A stretch of 64,000 bases of DNA from Pseudogymnoascus destructans (GCF_001641265.1 NW_020167523.1:992001-1056000); one strand, 5' to 3'. Counted from the stretch's first letter, positions 1 to 11,870 are shown. Notes: generated by a model from the letters alone, not told the origin. Program-made: numbers and translations.

Positions 1-1548
1 GTGCTGGATCTGTTTTTTTCTCTCATAAGCAGGAGCAGTGGCAAACCTTTAGCAGTATGTTAGCGTTGCAGAAAATCATATGGGAGTGGAATACATACTT
101 TATGAAGTCCGCCGTCTCTTGGCCTTGAAGAACCTCCTTGTACCGCTCTCCATCGGCACTAAAGCACACTTCAAGCGGAAAATCTCCAAACCGAGTTGAC
201 GCCAAAGGAAGCCTAGGGAATTGGAGCTTAATGTTATACTTCCTCTCAAAATAGTCTGAAACCGAGGTCGTTTGGGTTGTGCTTTCATCATCGCCAGCTC
301 TCTCCTCAAATGTTGACTCCATGGCATTCCGCTGAGAAAATCCGGTCAACCTGATCTTTTTATCCTTCTTTGAAGACGTCAAATGTCTGATATTGAAGAA
401 GCTGCCGCGGAGTCGACCACAGGAGACAAAGAACTTCTCGGGGTTGGAAAGAAAATCTCCTTCCAACCGACCGGTTTGGGTTCCCATAAGGGCGCACGCA
501 GTATCGATGAGACAAACTCCTGGAACCCAGAAAGGAGTCGTGGCTGTGTCGATGTTCAGTGTAATGCGACCAAATCGAAGCTGCATAGATTGGAAAACGC
601 CACGGCGTGCCTCAAGAACATTTTTGGTGGATCTAAGCATCATTGTTGTCTCGGGCGAGCGGTCAAAGTAGGCGCTCGAGTTCGGTCTGGTGATGAAGCG
701 GGTTGCGGGATCCTTCCGAAAAACCGCCTGAATCCATTTCAGAATGTTTTCGATGCTCTCATTTCCAGCCGGGTTCAAGTCGAACTTTCCACCTTGAATA
801 TAGCCGACGAGAGTTCCAACTGGGAGAACCCCGGTGCTTCTCACTGATACCTCGACTGAGTTTGGTTTGCCATCTCGGCGCTTCTCCAGCTCGACAACGT
901 TAGTCTCTGCCGTCCCCACCGGAACGATTACATGTGGTGACCACCCAAGGCTCACACCATCAAACACGAAGTCTTCCTTAAGAAATGTGGCCACTGCCTT
1001 TGTCATCAGGACACGTGCGAGCTGCTGCGAGCTCACTTTGTCGCTGCCTTTGAGTTGAGAATCCTCCGGGACACGGAATCGAAATTCATATCTGGACGGG
1101 AATATTAACACAGAAGAATACATGGATATGGTGATAAGCTTACTGGTATATTGCTTTTGTTGGAAGGGACTCAATGGTGTGGTGATTCACCTGAACCATC
1201 ACTTTTTCTCCGACGGTGCCTCGGACTTGGAGGTCTGGATAAGGTACTTGTCGAGCGCCTTCAGGGATAGGGACGTCGTTTGGTAACTCGGGAAGGTTCG
1301 ATCGCGGGGCATCTCCCGGGGTGTTTCCTTGGTAACCACCTCTGCCTCCGCCTCCGCCTTTTTTTCAAGTCAGTAATAAGCAATAGTCGGGGTGACATAG
1401 GCTTACGAGGTTCTCGGAACCGGTCTCCACGTGGGCCTCCCTCACGTCCAGGCGATCTGGATCTATCACGGCGCTGGTGGTCTCTCCCACCACGATCTTG
1501 ATACCCTCCGCGGTCACGGTATCCACCTCGATCATTGTAGCCCGACAT
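1..1548 (-). CDS. AGO: Argonaute protein (QDE-2 type), 5' part, runs off left edge
   Basis: Small-RNA-binding core of the RNA silencing complex. Exons 1548..1407, 1357..1144, 1091..99 and 46..<1 join in phase and give about 465 residues in the window. The N-terminus is an Arg-Gly-rich tail (MSGYNDRGGYRDRGG), typical of fungal Argonautes. Then come the N domain, the linker with LNIDTATTPFWVPG, and a PAZ-like region ending in YNIKLQFPRLPL. The last visible exon reads IKFATAPAYERKKQIQH, as after PAZ in this family. The MID and PIWI (slicer) domains lie left of the window, so catalytic residues cannot be checked. Splice sites are standard (GTAAGC twice, GTATGT). The start is the first ATG, directly before the RGG tail. 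Family identity is secure; which fungal Argonaute paralogue it is remains open. Confidence 0.9.
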
Positions 1549-2930
1549 TGTGTCTTGATGTTGTGACTGAAATTGATTTGAGCTGAGAAGTCAGTATGGC
1601 ATGAACTGAGTAAAATGATCCAATGCTGAAGATGAGGATCTGAATGAAGCAATTCTGGACTTGAAATGAGCAATTGGCCTACCTAGAACGAATATTCACG
1701 TGGTTAAGTGCGGTTGAAGAAGAACAGGCTCGGTATGGCAAGCTTTGGAAGAGAAGTTAGTCCAACGAAGGCTCGATGTTGTTGGTTGTTGATGTGGAAG
1801 GAAGGAGAAGGGTGAAGGACGAAAGATGAGCTTTTATACTCAGGAATTGGTGGCTTTGAAGTTGTTGATTGATGTGTTTGGAAGGAAGATGAAGGGTCAG
1901 CAACCAAAGATGGGGTTTTATACCCAGTAATCGGTGATGTTGCTTGAGGAAAGAGAAAATGGCTCACGTGGAAGGGATATTTGAACTGATCAAGGGCCAA
2001 AGACAAGAGAGAGGTATTTGTACTCACATATGATCGTGATGATGAACGGGAAAATGAAAAGCGTCTATTTACACCCAGGCATCAGAGGATAAGATGAGAG
2101 TTTGTAGAAGATAGTAGAAGGTTGGAGAGATGGCAGGTGCAGAGTAGGACCTCAGATCGAGGTCTGGAGTATTGGTGCTTGAGTTCACCTTAGGTTGACG
2201 GTAGGCTGACACGCAGGAAGGAAAGAGCGACAATAACGAGGCCCTTAAATCAAACTATATGTTGTGTCTGTGATATCATATGCTTGTAATGGCAACGGAA
2301 TGTCCTCGTAGTATCTCAAGAAGACGTGAGGAAGCACAATGTCAACAAGGATTCAGAAATGCCCACAAAAGCCTCTCCACGGACAGACAGTGACACCAGA
2401 ATGAGAGCTCAATTGTATCTTTGATCATTAATTATATTGCATCAAAGACAGAATGGATACTTCCACCGCCTTTTATTCACTTTGAATGATGAATTCATCC
2501 ACCCAAAGAAACTGGATAATAATGAAAATAACCAAAAAAGAATTGATGGAAATTGTCTCATATAGACCGCATATTGAGAATCAGAAACATCTCATACAAC
2601 AGACATCAATGAAAGACCTGTCCGCGACATATCCCTTACCTTGATTTCCTCCATCTTGTTGGTGTTGATGGCGTCTCTTCTCACCGCCAACCTAAATCTG
2701 TCCACCGCTCAACAATCCCACCTGGCCCCTGCCGGTCTAACCACATCAAGCCGGATATCAGCACACCCCACCCATCCACCGCTGCGAGGTAGCAACTCTT
2801 GATTCCCCATACCCCAATAAACTACATACTATTACTCCTAAAATCCAAGTAAGATGAAACAAAGAATAAGCTGCTATAGTTTCCAGGCAAAGCTGACAGT
2901 CTACAGAATACATTGCACCAGAACTTCAAA
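1549..2930. promoter_or_regulatory. Argonaute / ACBP shared upstream region with imperfect duplications
   Basis: About 1.4 kb between the divergent Argonaute and ACBP starts. It holds no convincing gene. A roughly 80-base unit at 1778-1858 recurs at 1861-1940, and a weaker third copy lies near 2043-2092. Shared words are GTTGTTG, GGAAGGA and TTTTATACYCAG. The minus-strand reading frame 2027..1704 simply runs through these repeats. Argonaute 5' leader exons may lie here; no splice chain could be proved. Confidence 0.5.
1778..1940. repeat. imperfect ~80-base tandem duplication
   Basis: Two diverged copies lie upstream of Argonaute. They align through the word order GTTGTTG, GATGTG, GGAAGGA, GAAGGGT, CGAAAGATG or CAAAGATG, and TTTTATACTCAG or TTTTATACCCAG. 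A fainter third copy follows near 2043. Confidence 0.5.
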
Positions 2931-3313
2931 ATGTCAGGCGTTACTCTCAGCCCCGCCTTCAACCAGGCCGTCATGGACAGCAAGAAGCTCGTCAACAAGC
3001 CCACCAAGGACCATCTCCTTGTACGTCGGCACCCCGCTACACCCCCTCCCTCCAGAAAGCCAACTGCTAACACACACAGGAAATGTACGGCCTTTTCAAG
3101 CAGGCCACCCAAGACCCCCCGATCGAGAAGTCCGAGGCCCCCGGCGCCTTCGACCTCAAGGGCAAGGCGAAGAAGCGCGCGTGGCAGAAGGTTGTCGATA
3201 AGGGCGTGACCCCGGAGCAAGCGCAGGAGCAGTACATTGCGCTGATCGAGCAGCTGAAGGCGACTTACGAGTTTGATGAGAGCAAGGTCCCCGAGGCCGT
3301 TGGTGGGCAATAA
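2931..3313 (+). CDS. ACB1: acyl-CoA-binding protein
   Basis: Small cytosolic carrier of long-chain acyl-CoA esters. Exons 2931..3020 and 3080..3313 give 107 residues; the intron (3021..3079) is GTACGT...CACAG with a CTAAC branch site. The family signature is present: DHLLEMYGLFKQATQ, where the intron falls between L30 and E31, then KAKKRAWQ and a closing helix with EQYIALIEQLKATY. The length is slightly above the 86-90 residues of animal ACBP and normal for fungi. The start ATG directly precedes SGVTLSPAF, the usual N-terminus. Well supported. Confidence 0.95.
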
Positions 3314-3548
3314 GCGGATGGTGGTTGATGTACCTACTTATGATGCGAGAGATACACATGGCGGAGGCTTAAGCTTGAACCGCAAGGGCCGCGCAATACA
3401 AGATTATTGAAACGAAGATGGGACATGTGACGAAGTGTTGAGAGCGTGGGATTATATTCTCCAGCTGGAGCTCCTCAGCTCTATAATCCGTATCCGTGGT
3501 ATCCAAGTCCAGCCCAAACCGCACCAGCAACTCCTGAAGCCCAAGCAC

Positions 3549-5485
3549 CTACACCCCGTACGACCTTCCCATCCAGTCCAGCTCCTCATAAGCCTTCGTA
3601 GCACACCAAGGTTCTTCATCCGCGCCGTACCTAACAAGCGGCAAATCATAAGGCATCCTGCACCCAATAGTAATCTTCCCATCCACTGCCTCCTTCGGCC
3701 TATCCGTTTGAAAAGTAGGCACCATCACCGCATCTTCCGCATACATGCTCGGCGATACCAGAACACCCAACTCGTAGCTACAAATCCTCACATCACCAGC
3801 TGCATTGAGCCTCTCGCCCCATGCCTGCTTCGACAGGTTCGCGGACGTAACAAGCGCCCAGTCGATGCGCGTTTTGGCTTCATCGGCGAACCGGATATAG
3901 GTCTTGATATGGGGCGCCGCGCGATTCCGCCCAGCTTCTCGCACTGTGCTAGCCACTGCACTGGGTCCCGCGCGGTTCTGCCAAGCCTCTCGTACTGTGC
4001 TCGCTACTGTGCTAGGTCCCGGGGACGAGGTGGACGGTGGGGACACAGGGCGGTTATCGCCTGCCCAGTGATAGAAGAGGGGTTTGAGATACTGGAGCTG
4101 CTTTTCTTGAGCGACTGTTTGTATTCTAACGTGGATCGAGCCACCGGAGTTGTAGCCATCGAGAGACTTCCTGATTTCGTCTGGGGTGGGAAAGACGATA
4201 CCGAGCTTGGGGGTTTTGCTTGGGCTGTTTGATGACGCTGAGAGTGCTGCGAACAGCGTCTTTTGGAGCCACTGGTCCGTGACGCCGAGGGTGGCAATGG
4301 AGGAAACTTGCGCAACAACTTCGGGTTTGTCGCCATTGTGAACGGGAATGGTATTCAGTATCGCGCGGATTGCTGACCAGCCAAAGAGGGTTGGGTTATC
4401 ACTCTCCACATGATGTCGGCCTGGGACGTGCCCAACAAGAGCGCCGCGGATGGAGGAGAAATCGTACTTCAATAATTCCTCTATCAGGGGCTTGCAAATA
4501 GTGCGGCGGCTATCATACGCTTTCAGATAACCCAAGAAGTCCAGCTTGAATCTTAGGCCAGACCCGTATGAAGCCGATTTTGAGCCTCGAGCCAGAGTTT
4601 GGTCTGCTAATTTCTCTGCAGGAAGAAGGGGTAGAAGAGGGCTTGTCCATGCATCTTGGCTCAAGTTGGCCCAGTCCTGAGGGATCATGTTGGCTGTGTG
4701 AATGATTATTTGGGCCTGGTCATCATGCCTGAGTAAAACCATCATCTTGGTATGGTCTAATCGATGTTAGGTTGGGAATAACAGAGGGACGCTGGCATGG
4801 CACTTACGGGTACCAAATATCTCTGGCATATATGCACAGCGAAGGTGAACATTGGGATACTTCAGTGCTTGGCTCTGTAATCATGTCAAACCTCATTTAT
4901 CCTGTTGAGAGTCCAGTCCAGGTAAACTTGGATTTGAGATCTGAGATGGAAAATTGGCAGGCAAAGAAATAATCCGGAGATCCACACGAATAGTGACTGT
5001 ATGACTGGACACGATGGGCAGATACCAAAAGTAAATAAAAGGCTTACCTTCATGTGAAGGCCTGATTCTTGTTTCCAATACCCGTGGACAACATGGATTT
5101 TCACCGTATCCTTCGTATCCGGATCCATATTGCTCATCAGAAAGTCCAGGTCATGCATATAGTTGAACTGCCACATTTCACGGATCATGGGGTCACAAAC
5201 TATTTCCCCCAATGAGACGCTGCCATTGTTCAGCGAACCCGGAGAATCTCTGATCCTCGTCAACTTGAAGGGTGATGATATAAGTGAACCAGGAGCAATT
5301 TCAGGCTCATTTTGACGAGGCGTGCCATTGGAACTTGTCCGGCTTTGAGTAATCCGTGGCCTCGGAGGTGAGATTGAAGCGCGTAAAGAACTGAGAGTAG
5401 ACCCTTCCTCAGAAGCCCCTGTCGTTCTCACTCTCTTCCTGGGAGGCTCATCCGTGACATCTTCTGACTGGCCGCTGAGCGGCAT
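3549..5485 (-). CDS. TDP1: tyrosyl-DNA phosphodiesterase 1
   Basis: Nuclear DNA-repair enzyme that removes topoisomerase I peptides from 3' DNA ends. Exons 5485..5048, 4874..4808 and 4756..3549 give 570 residues. The first HKD motif spans the second intron (FGT-HHTKMMVLL, H170/K172) and the second is HIKTYIRF (H451/K453). HVVHGYWKQESG, VPGRHHVE and WALVTSANLSKQAWG also match the family. Residues 1-50 are polar and rich in Ser, Arg and Pro, probably disordered. Just before the second HKD motif a 17-residue unit beginning GPSxVASTVREA is duplicated (DNA 3917-4022). A 5' leader intron may end at about 5520 (GTGAGA...TTTCAG); the ATG at 5485 is the first in the reading frame that fits. Confidence 0.93.
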
Positions 5486-5642
5486 ACCGAAGTTTTTTGC
5501 AGTAGAAGTTCCTGAAACAACCCTTGGTTATTGTCTCGTCGCTCAATGTCTCACCTTTAATTTTGTATGGACAGTTACGATTGACGTTGCTGTGGCGGTG
5601 CAAGACTGTGGCTTGCGTGACGTTCGTGAGGTCCAGCCAGAT

Positions 5643-5885
5643 TTAGCTTTCGCTTATCCACAATCTCTCGGCGTCGCAACGTGGTACAGCTAACTCCAGT
5701 GGCATAATCCTTCCAACGACAATGTCGATCACTGTTTTCTCTCCTTTGTCGCCATGTGCTTGAAGAACTACTAGGTTTCCTCTTTCTACTGAACCTGTTC
5801 TGTCGCATAATCTGTCCAGCACAGTCGCCAGGGTATCTCCGAATCGATCGACATAATTGAAACGAGTAGCTTCTCCCAGGTGCAA
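5643..5885 (-). other. unassigned 80-codon frame upstream of TDP1
   Basis: An ATG-started minus-strand frame lies between TDP1 and the divergent PDI-like gene. Its product (begins MHLGEATRFNYVDRF) has a plausible residue mix, but I recognise no domain. It may be a TDP1 leader exon, a short independent protein or chance. Confidence 0.2.
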
Positions 5886-5995
5886 ACGGAAGTCGCATTC
5901 ACGCTACCCACGCGCCTGTCGGCCTCGCAAATCGAACTGCAGGCTTCTCTATATAATAATACAGCTTGGACGCGCGCGAGCGGTACGACTACAAT

Positions 5996-8152
5996 ATGCG
6001 ATTCCTCTCGTCGACCGCGCTGCTCGTAGTGGGAGCTCTTGCCACGTTGATAAGAGCTGTGGATACAAAGACAGATGTGTCAAAAGATGCGGGCGACTCG
6101 CCAGCGGACGAAACATATACAACCTTCAATGGCCAGAAGGTGCCAGAACTAAAGGAAGTCGGAGATAAGGCGCTGGACGAGTTGATCCAGAATGGGTATA
6201 CAGCTGTCAAGTTCTATTCTCCAGGATGCCATCACTGCCAAGCGATGGCTCCAGCATGGAAGACCATTTACGAATATTATTGGACTTCGAAGCCTGTGCC
6301 GTCGACGACTACAGAAACCAAGGAGAGTCTTAATGATTTCCACCATTACTACGGTTTCGACTTTGCCAGTGTCAACTGTATAGCCTATGGAGACAGCTGT
6401 TTCAAGTACGGCGTTGATGGGTTTCCCGTTATTAAAATATTCAAGGATGGGAAGGAGGTAGACGAGTACATCAGAAAATCGGATATGCCAGCAATGGGCG
6501 TTGAAACTATCGGGAAGTTTATTGAGAAGACACTGGAGACCATCAGGCCGGGATCCCGCGTCAAGGATGGACCAGTGTGGCCAGAAGCAGGAGCAAAGAG
6601 TGTTGAGGGACTCAGCACTTCAGCGGCTGCTCCGAAGCCAACGGCTATAGCAAAGACGAATGCGATCGCGCCGTCAACCCCCCCTAAGAAACCAAAATCT
6701 CACAAAACCCCTTCAACCCCTGCAAACCCCCATGGGGCGTCCGTCTCATTTACTCCTGAGAGTTTCCATACGCAGGTTACAGTGTCGCGGGACTCATGGT
6801 TCGTCAAGTTCTATGCTCCTTGGTGTCACCACTGCCAAACCCTTGCGCCGATCTGGTCGGAGCTGGCGAAGGAAATGGAGGGCAAGCTGAACATTGGCGA
6901 AGTTAATTGCGAGGAGCACAAGGCGTTTTGCAAGGAAGCGAAAGTACAAGGATACCCGACTTTGGCCTTCTTTAGCGGTGGTGAACGAGTCGATTACGAT
7001 GGACTGAGAGGCCTTGGAGATTTGACCAGGTGGGCAGGCAGCGCAATTGGGATCGGTGAAGGCGTTATGGATGTCACAGCCGCCGAATTCAAAACCTTGG
7101 AAGAGACGGAAGAGGTCATTTTTGTCTACTTTTACGACCATGCCACAACCAGCGAGGATTTTGATGCTCTCGACCGAGTTATCCTGAGCTTGATCGGCCA
7201 GGCGACGTTGGTAAAGACCAAAGATCCAGAAATGTATGAACGGTTCAAGATCACCACCTGGCCGCGACTGTTAGTGTCGAGGGATGGCCGTCCAACTTAC
7301 TACACTGCCCTTGCACCGTACGACATGCGCGATTATCGTGGAGTCATGCAGTGGATGCAGTCTGTCTGGCTCCCTATTGTGCCCGAGCTTCTTCCAGGAA
7401 ACGCACGTGAAATCATGGACGGCAAGCTTGTCGTCCTGGCCATCCTCAGACGGGAACGTCAAGATGAGTTTAAGGCCGCTAAAAACGAGATCAAGTCTGC
7501 AGCGATGGAATGGATGGACAAGCAGATTCAAATGTTCCAGCTGGAGCGTCAGGAATTCAGAGATGCCAAGGGGCTCCGCATCAAGGAGGCCGAGGCAAAG
7601 GATGACCAGCGTGCAGTCAGAGCAGCGAAGAGCATTCGCATCGATATGACCAAATCGGACCGCAAGGAAGTTACCTTTGCCTGGGTTGATGGTGTATTTT
7701 GGGAGAGATGGATTCGAACGACTTATGGGATCAATATCGCGGATGGGGAGAGGGTTATTATCAATGACGAGGATGTAAGCAATACCATATTATTGCATTC
7801 ACTGATCATTACTAACTACCCATAGAACCGACGCTACTGGGATACTACTATTAACGACAACTCCATCCTGGCATCTCGCACGTCCATACTAGAAACCATC
7901 CCCAAGGTGATCACGTCGCCTCCGAAAATCAAGCCAAAGTACACCATCTCGAATTTCTCAAAGGTCTTCTTTGACATCCGCCGCGGCGCGGGAGCGCATC
8001 CAATACTGACCATCGGACTGGTCGTTGCAATTATATTAGCAGTCGTCGGATTGGGACGCAAGAAGAGGAGATCACGTGGAGGGTTCTTCCGCCTCGACGA
8101 CGAGAAGAACCTGGGTCTGTTGGGGGGCGGTGGAAACGGAAAGGTGGACTGA
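5996..8152 (+). CDS. ER membrane thioredoxin-domain (PDI-like) protein
   Basis: Predicted oxidoreductase of the secretory pathway. Exons 5996..7774 and 7826..8152 give 701 residues. Order: signal peptide (residues 1-22); first thioredoxin domain with CHHC (C77/C80); a Pro/Thr/Lys linker; second thioredoxin domain in APWCHHCQTLAP (C277/C280); a long region with charged helices; one membrane segment near residues 655-673 (HPILTIGLVVAIILAVVGLG); a short basic tail. Both active sites are CHHC rather than the PDI consensus CGHC. I start at ATG 5996 because it opens the signal peptide; the in-frame TTG at 5966 is not credible. A TATA-like stretch (5949-5960) lies about 40 bases upstream. No KDEL is seen; the membrane anchor replaces ER retrieval. 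Confidence 0.88.
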
Positions 8153-8474
8153 GAAAGGCGACGAGAGTTGTATGGTCGGGAACGATGAGTGTAAATCATT
8201 GGGGGGCTATTGGCGTTTCAAGTATTCATAGTGCCTTTTTGGGTGTTTCTTGGCTAGCGGGCCTGGACAACGATATTCCATGCCCGTGGCTCATGCATTG
8301 CCAGGTGTATGGGGTGTAATTATTATGGTTTCTCACAAATAACTGATGCATCAAATACGTAACGTGCAGTTTGACTCGTTGATTTTCTAGTCTATATGTA
8401 CAGTACAATATCGCAGTCTTGCAATGTACATTGCTGCTGCATCACAGCAGCTTTGATCATTTAGATCGTATAAA
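8153..8474. other. tail-to-tail spacer
   Basis: 3' ends of the convergent PDI-like and complex I genes. I see no gene or clear structure. Confidence 0.5.
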
Positions 8475-9303
8475 TCACTTGCGTTCGAAGTACACCCATT
8501 GGCCCTCAACCGGCTTCTCCTCGAGATCTTCCCATCTGTGATTGGTTAGTTTCGGTTCTAGAGTCGTCTCGCGGGATTGTACATACACCTGGCTCTTCTC
8601 CATCGTATCAACGAGGTTCAGCTCTCCCTGTGCAACTTCGATAACCTCCTCGATCAGACCAGCTCCGATTTTGTCCTCAATCTCTCCAATCCTGCGTTCA
8701 ATTAGCTATAGCTCAATGTGAACAACCGAATATCACCTACTGTTCAGCAGTCAGGCTTGGCTCATCGTCCAACTCCACACGCTTTGTCTCCTCTTGTGGC
8801 CTCTCCTCGGCCAAATCCGCCTGTGACTTTCTCTCCGCCTCCGTCCGTGTGCCTTCTAATTCGCCCTCATAGACCTTCTCGCCATCCCACTCATCGTTCT
8901 GCTCATCGTAAACCTTTCCGAGTGTGCTGGTCACGAACTCGTTTCCTCCTATAGTCTCCTTGACGTGCATCCCTCCCATGTACGCAGCAGCTCCCTTTGG
9001 TGTCGTGAAAACATCCGGGTTCTCCTTGATGAGCTTCTGGAGCTTCTCCTGCCACGCGGCGAATCCCTCCGGCACGACGGACTCGACAATCTGCAGGCGC
9101 TGTTTCGTCAGCGCCTCTGTTGACTTGCGGTAGACCGAATCCTCGGGGAATTTCTTGAGCTTCTCGAGCGTCGACGAGTACAGGTAGATGAGTGCGGAGC
9201 GCGGCGCCGGGTGGGTGAAGAGGCCTGTGAGCCCGGTTGGTGCGCCGGCCTCGAGATACCTCGAGGGCTTCACGGAGGCGAAAAGACGGATCGTCGCGCG
9301 CAT
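8475..9303 (-). CDS. NDUFA5: mitochondrial complex I subunit (NDUFA5 / 29.9 kDa type)
   Basis: Accessory subunit of NADH:ubiquinone oxidoreductase. Exons 9303..8741, 8691..8587 and 8535..8475 join in phase (donors GTAGGT and GTATGT) to give 242 residues. Family words: RYLEAGAPTGLTGLFTHP, LIYLYSSTLEKL, RLQIVESVVPEG, EWDGEK, and the C-terminal KPVEGQWVYFERK. I start at 9303 (MRATIRLFASVKPSRYLE) because that matches the family N-terminus. An in-frame ATG at 9441 would add 46 low-complexity residues, and one at 9420 slightly fewer. Confidence 0.9.
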
Positions 9304-9801
9304 CGTGAATGTGGTTACGCGAGTCAATGGCTTGGTGGAGGGTGGTGAGGTCGTGAGAGGTGCGATGTTGGCGAGCTTTGGGGAGAGGCTTGGCGAGGCA
9401 GTTTGTAGCGCGGTCGGCATCGCAGCAACTTTGAGCCGCATTTATGTGGATTGGTTTTGTATGGGTTTTGATAGGCGGGCCACGTCGTTGTTATATTTTG
9501 GTGGCTAATCTACTTTAATGATATTCCAAGATTGAGACAGCTTTATTCAACGATTTCTGAGCCCAATTACTACTCATAGTAATCTTGGTTACGGGAAAAG
9601 CGTCCGCTGGAATCCCGCGGAGTTCCCCTCCCGTCACGTGCTTCTGTTCTCATCTATCCAAAAATTACACTCCATCATTCCAACCAACGCTGGAAACTTG
9701 CATATTTTGACATTTGATCTCGAGGATATAGTACGGTCTCCTCGAGAAAGTTAGCGGCCATATTAAGCTCATCCGCAGGTCTGCGACAACCCTATCAAAG
9801 C
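9304..9801. promoter_or_regulatory. divergent promoter, complex I subunit / MTHFS
   Basis: About 0.5 kb between two divergent genes. A GTCACGTG box sits near 9636-9643. No further gene was seen. Confidence 0.45.
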
Positions 9802-10613
9802 ATGACCCCTCCCTCAACATCAACCTGCTCATCCGCAATGCACCCCTCCCCCGCCCTCAAGACCGCAAAATCGGCGCTCCGAAAAGCCATAAAAGCTCGT
9901 CTATCTACTCTCCAGCCCTCCAGAATAGAAGCACAAAGTTAATCTGCCGTTCTCCTACCACTCTGCTCAGAGGCTAATGCACCATAGGCACCGCCGTCTC
10001 CAATGCCATCATCTCATGGCCCAAATATCAAGCCGCAAGGAGCATCAGCGTCTACCTCTCTATGCCAAGCGCGGAGCTCTCCACGGCAGCCATTGTGCGT
10101 GACGCGCTTTTGAGGGGGAAGAAAGTGTTTGTGCCGTACCTTCACCTGGCCACGGAGCGGGATCGGGGGCAAGATGGATACCTGCCGAAGCGGTGTATGG
10201 ATATGGTGCGGCTCCATGGGCTGGAGGATTTTGAGGGGCTAGAGAATGATAGCTGGGGGATCCCGACGGTGGCAGATGAGGGGATAGAGAAAAGAGAGAG
10301 GGTTTTGGGTGGAGAGAGGGAGGGGCAGCTGGATTTGATGCTTCTTCCTGGGGTAGCTTTTCAGACAATCAATGGTGGTGAGGAGGACGGGATGATTAGG
10401 AGGTTGGGGCATGGGATGGGATTTTATGATTTTTTTATAAGGAGATACAGGGCGAAGACGAAAGAGGTGGCGGGCGAGGAGCCGCTGTTGGTTGCACTGG
10501 CCCTCAAGGAGCAAGTGCTGGAGAATGGGGATGCGGAGGTACCGTTGGGAGAGCACGATGCTCTGCTGGATGGATTGGTGGTTGGTAATGGGAGGATACT
10601 TGCTAAGGCATGA
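9802..10613 (+). CDS. FAU1: 5-formyltetrahydrofolate cyclo-ligase
   Basis: Converts 5-formyl-THF to 5,10-methenyl-THF with ATP. Exons 9802..9937 and 9988..10613 give 253 residues. Diagnostic: the N-terminal helix with KSALRKAIKARL, FVPYLHLATERD, LLPGVAFQ, and RRLGHGMGFYDFFIRRY, the ATP/folate loop. The intron donor is GTTAAT, an unusual but usable site. An in-frame ATG at 9838 would remove 12 residues and is equally possible. Three divergent copies of a short repeat follow the stop (see 10652). Confidence 0.9.
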
Positions 10614-10651
10614 ATAGCGTTGAAGGGCGTACGTAAGTCATGGTTACTGTC

Positions 10652-10770
10652 AATGCAAATTGTAGTGAAGGTGATTGAGGAAATAGCTCATATTTAGAGT
10701 TTCCGTATATGTGAATTATAGTCGTAAGGTTTAGGGGAGATATTTTGGTTATAGTTTCTGTAAACATTGT
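10652..10770. repeat. ~115-base dispersed repeat, copy 1
   Basis: Begins AATGCAAA 39 bases after the MTHFS stop. It matches 13192-13310 through GTGAATTATAGTCGT, GATATTTTGG/GATGTTTTGG and intervening words. A partial third copy (TTATAGTTGTAGGTGATTA) lies at 10771-10822. Confidence 0.55.
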
Positions 10771-10849
10771 TATAGTTGTAGGTGATTAAGGGAAGATATT
10801 TTAAAATTAAGTCTTTAGGCATCTACCTACCTGCATTTTAATTACATGG

Positions 10850-11870
10850 GAACTTTCCCAGCTATGGTTCTCCAAAAGTCACATCTCGTACCCCTTCCTC
10901 CTTCCCACGTATTAGCGTTAGCGACTGAAAACGCGTTCTTCAAGCCTGGTTCCTGAAACTGAGTTACCGCTGCCCCGAACATTGTTGATCTGCTGTGGTG
11001 ATGATGCCGTCCAGGCCGGGAATTTGGTAACAGGGTTAGGTACCGATAAGGTAGTGGGCTGGCCTCCACTTGCGAGGGCTGCAGATATGGACGGGTTGGA
11101 GGTGGTTAAGAATTTGCCCCATATACCTGTTGGTAGTGAGTTAGCTAGTCATCCAGGAAGACGGGGACATGTTTCGGCCGTGAATGCAGCATTCGCCACA
11201 TGAACCAGGGGATAATTACTCCTGAAGGAAGCCACAAAGCTATCGCTATGATTTGGCTAGGCAGGTCCGAAGATGGGAGGCAGATCATCGGTATAGCCTT
11301 TGAATGGTACGCTATACTGGTATTTGTATGCCGTTCGGCCATTACCGGTATACGCGGATGCCAGCCAGTACGAGGGGCAAACGAATGTTACCTCAGCATA
11401 GATATTCTAAAAGTCCTCAAGTTAGTGTCCATCTGCAAATAGTTGAACATCAGGATCCCTCACATTTCCTCTCTGCTGCTGCCCTGTCGCAACCTGCCTA
11501 ACATTTACCGCCGTTACAGGCCCAGGCCCAGTTGTTGCAAACATGGGATGATCAGGATTGACGGGTCCAGACGAGCTTGGGTACGCAGTGAGAATCTTGG
11601 CTATATCGTCGTCGGATATATTAAGAAACTCAAATTTAGCCAATGCCTCCGTAGATATAGTAGGGGGTACGAAAAGAGCCCTTTCATTAGCGTTGCTCTG
11701 TTACAATATCAGTCCGAGGTCACAACTTGGGAATTCAATGGAAAGCCCATACCCCGAAAGTATTCTCTTGCCATTCACTTTTTTAGCAAGTAGCTGTTTA
11801 GATGAGAGCTGCTTGATGAACGTGCCATCTGTGACGGGTAGGAAGGTCCCTAGATATCGTTAGAACGGGG
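10850..11870 (-). pseudogene. type-B carboxylesterase remnant
   Basis: The C-terminal half of a fungal type-B carboxylesterase can be read on the minus strand in broken pieces. They run from LPVTDGTFIKQL (about 11850), through FEFLNISDDDIAKILTAYPS, CPSYWLASAYTGNGRTAYKY and YSVPF, to GTRCDFWRTIAGKVP (about 10860). Two relic introns are visible: one ahead of NANERALFVPP, one from GTGAGG to TTTTAG before NIYAEV. In-frame stops and shifts follow FGPA. The N-terminal half with the nucleophile serine is absent. No function is expected. Confidence 0.72.

Noticed and set aside
5575..5898. 107-codon minus-strand frame upstream of TDP1
   Set aside because: Basic low-quality sequence overlapping a better frame (5643..5885); no evidence for either as TDP1 coding sequence.
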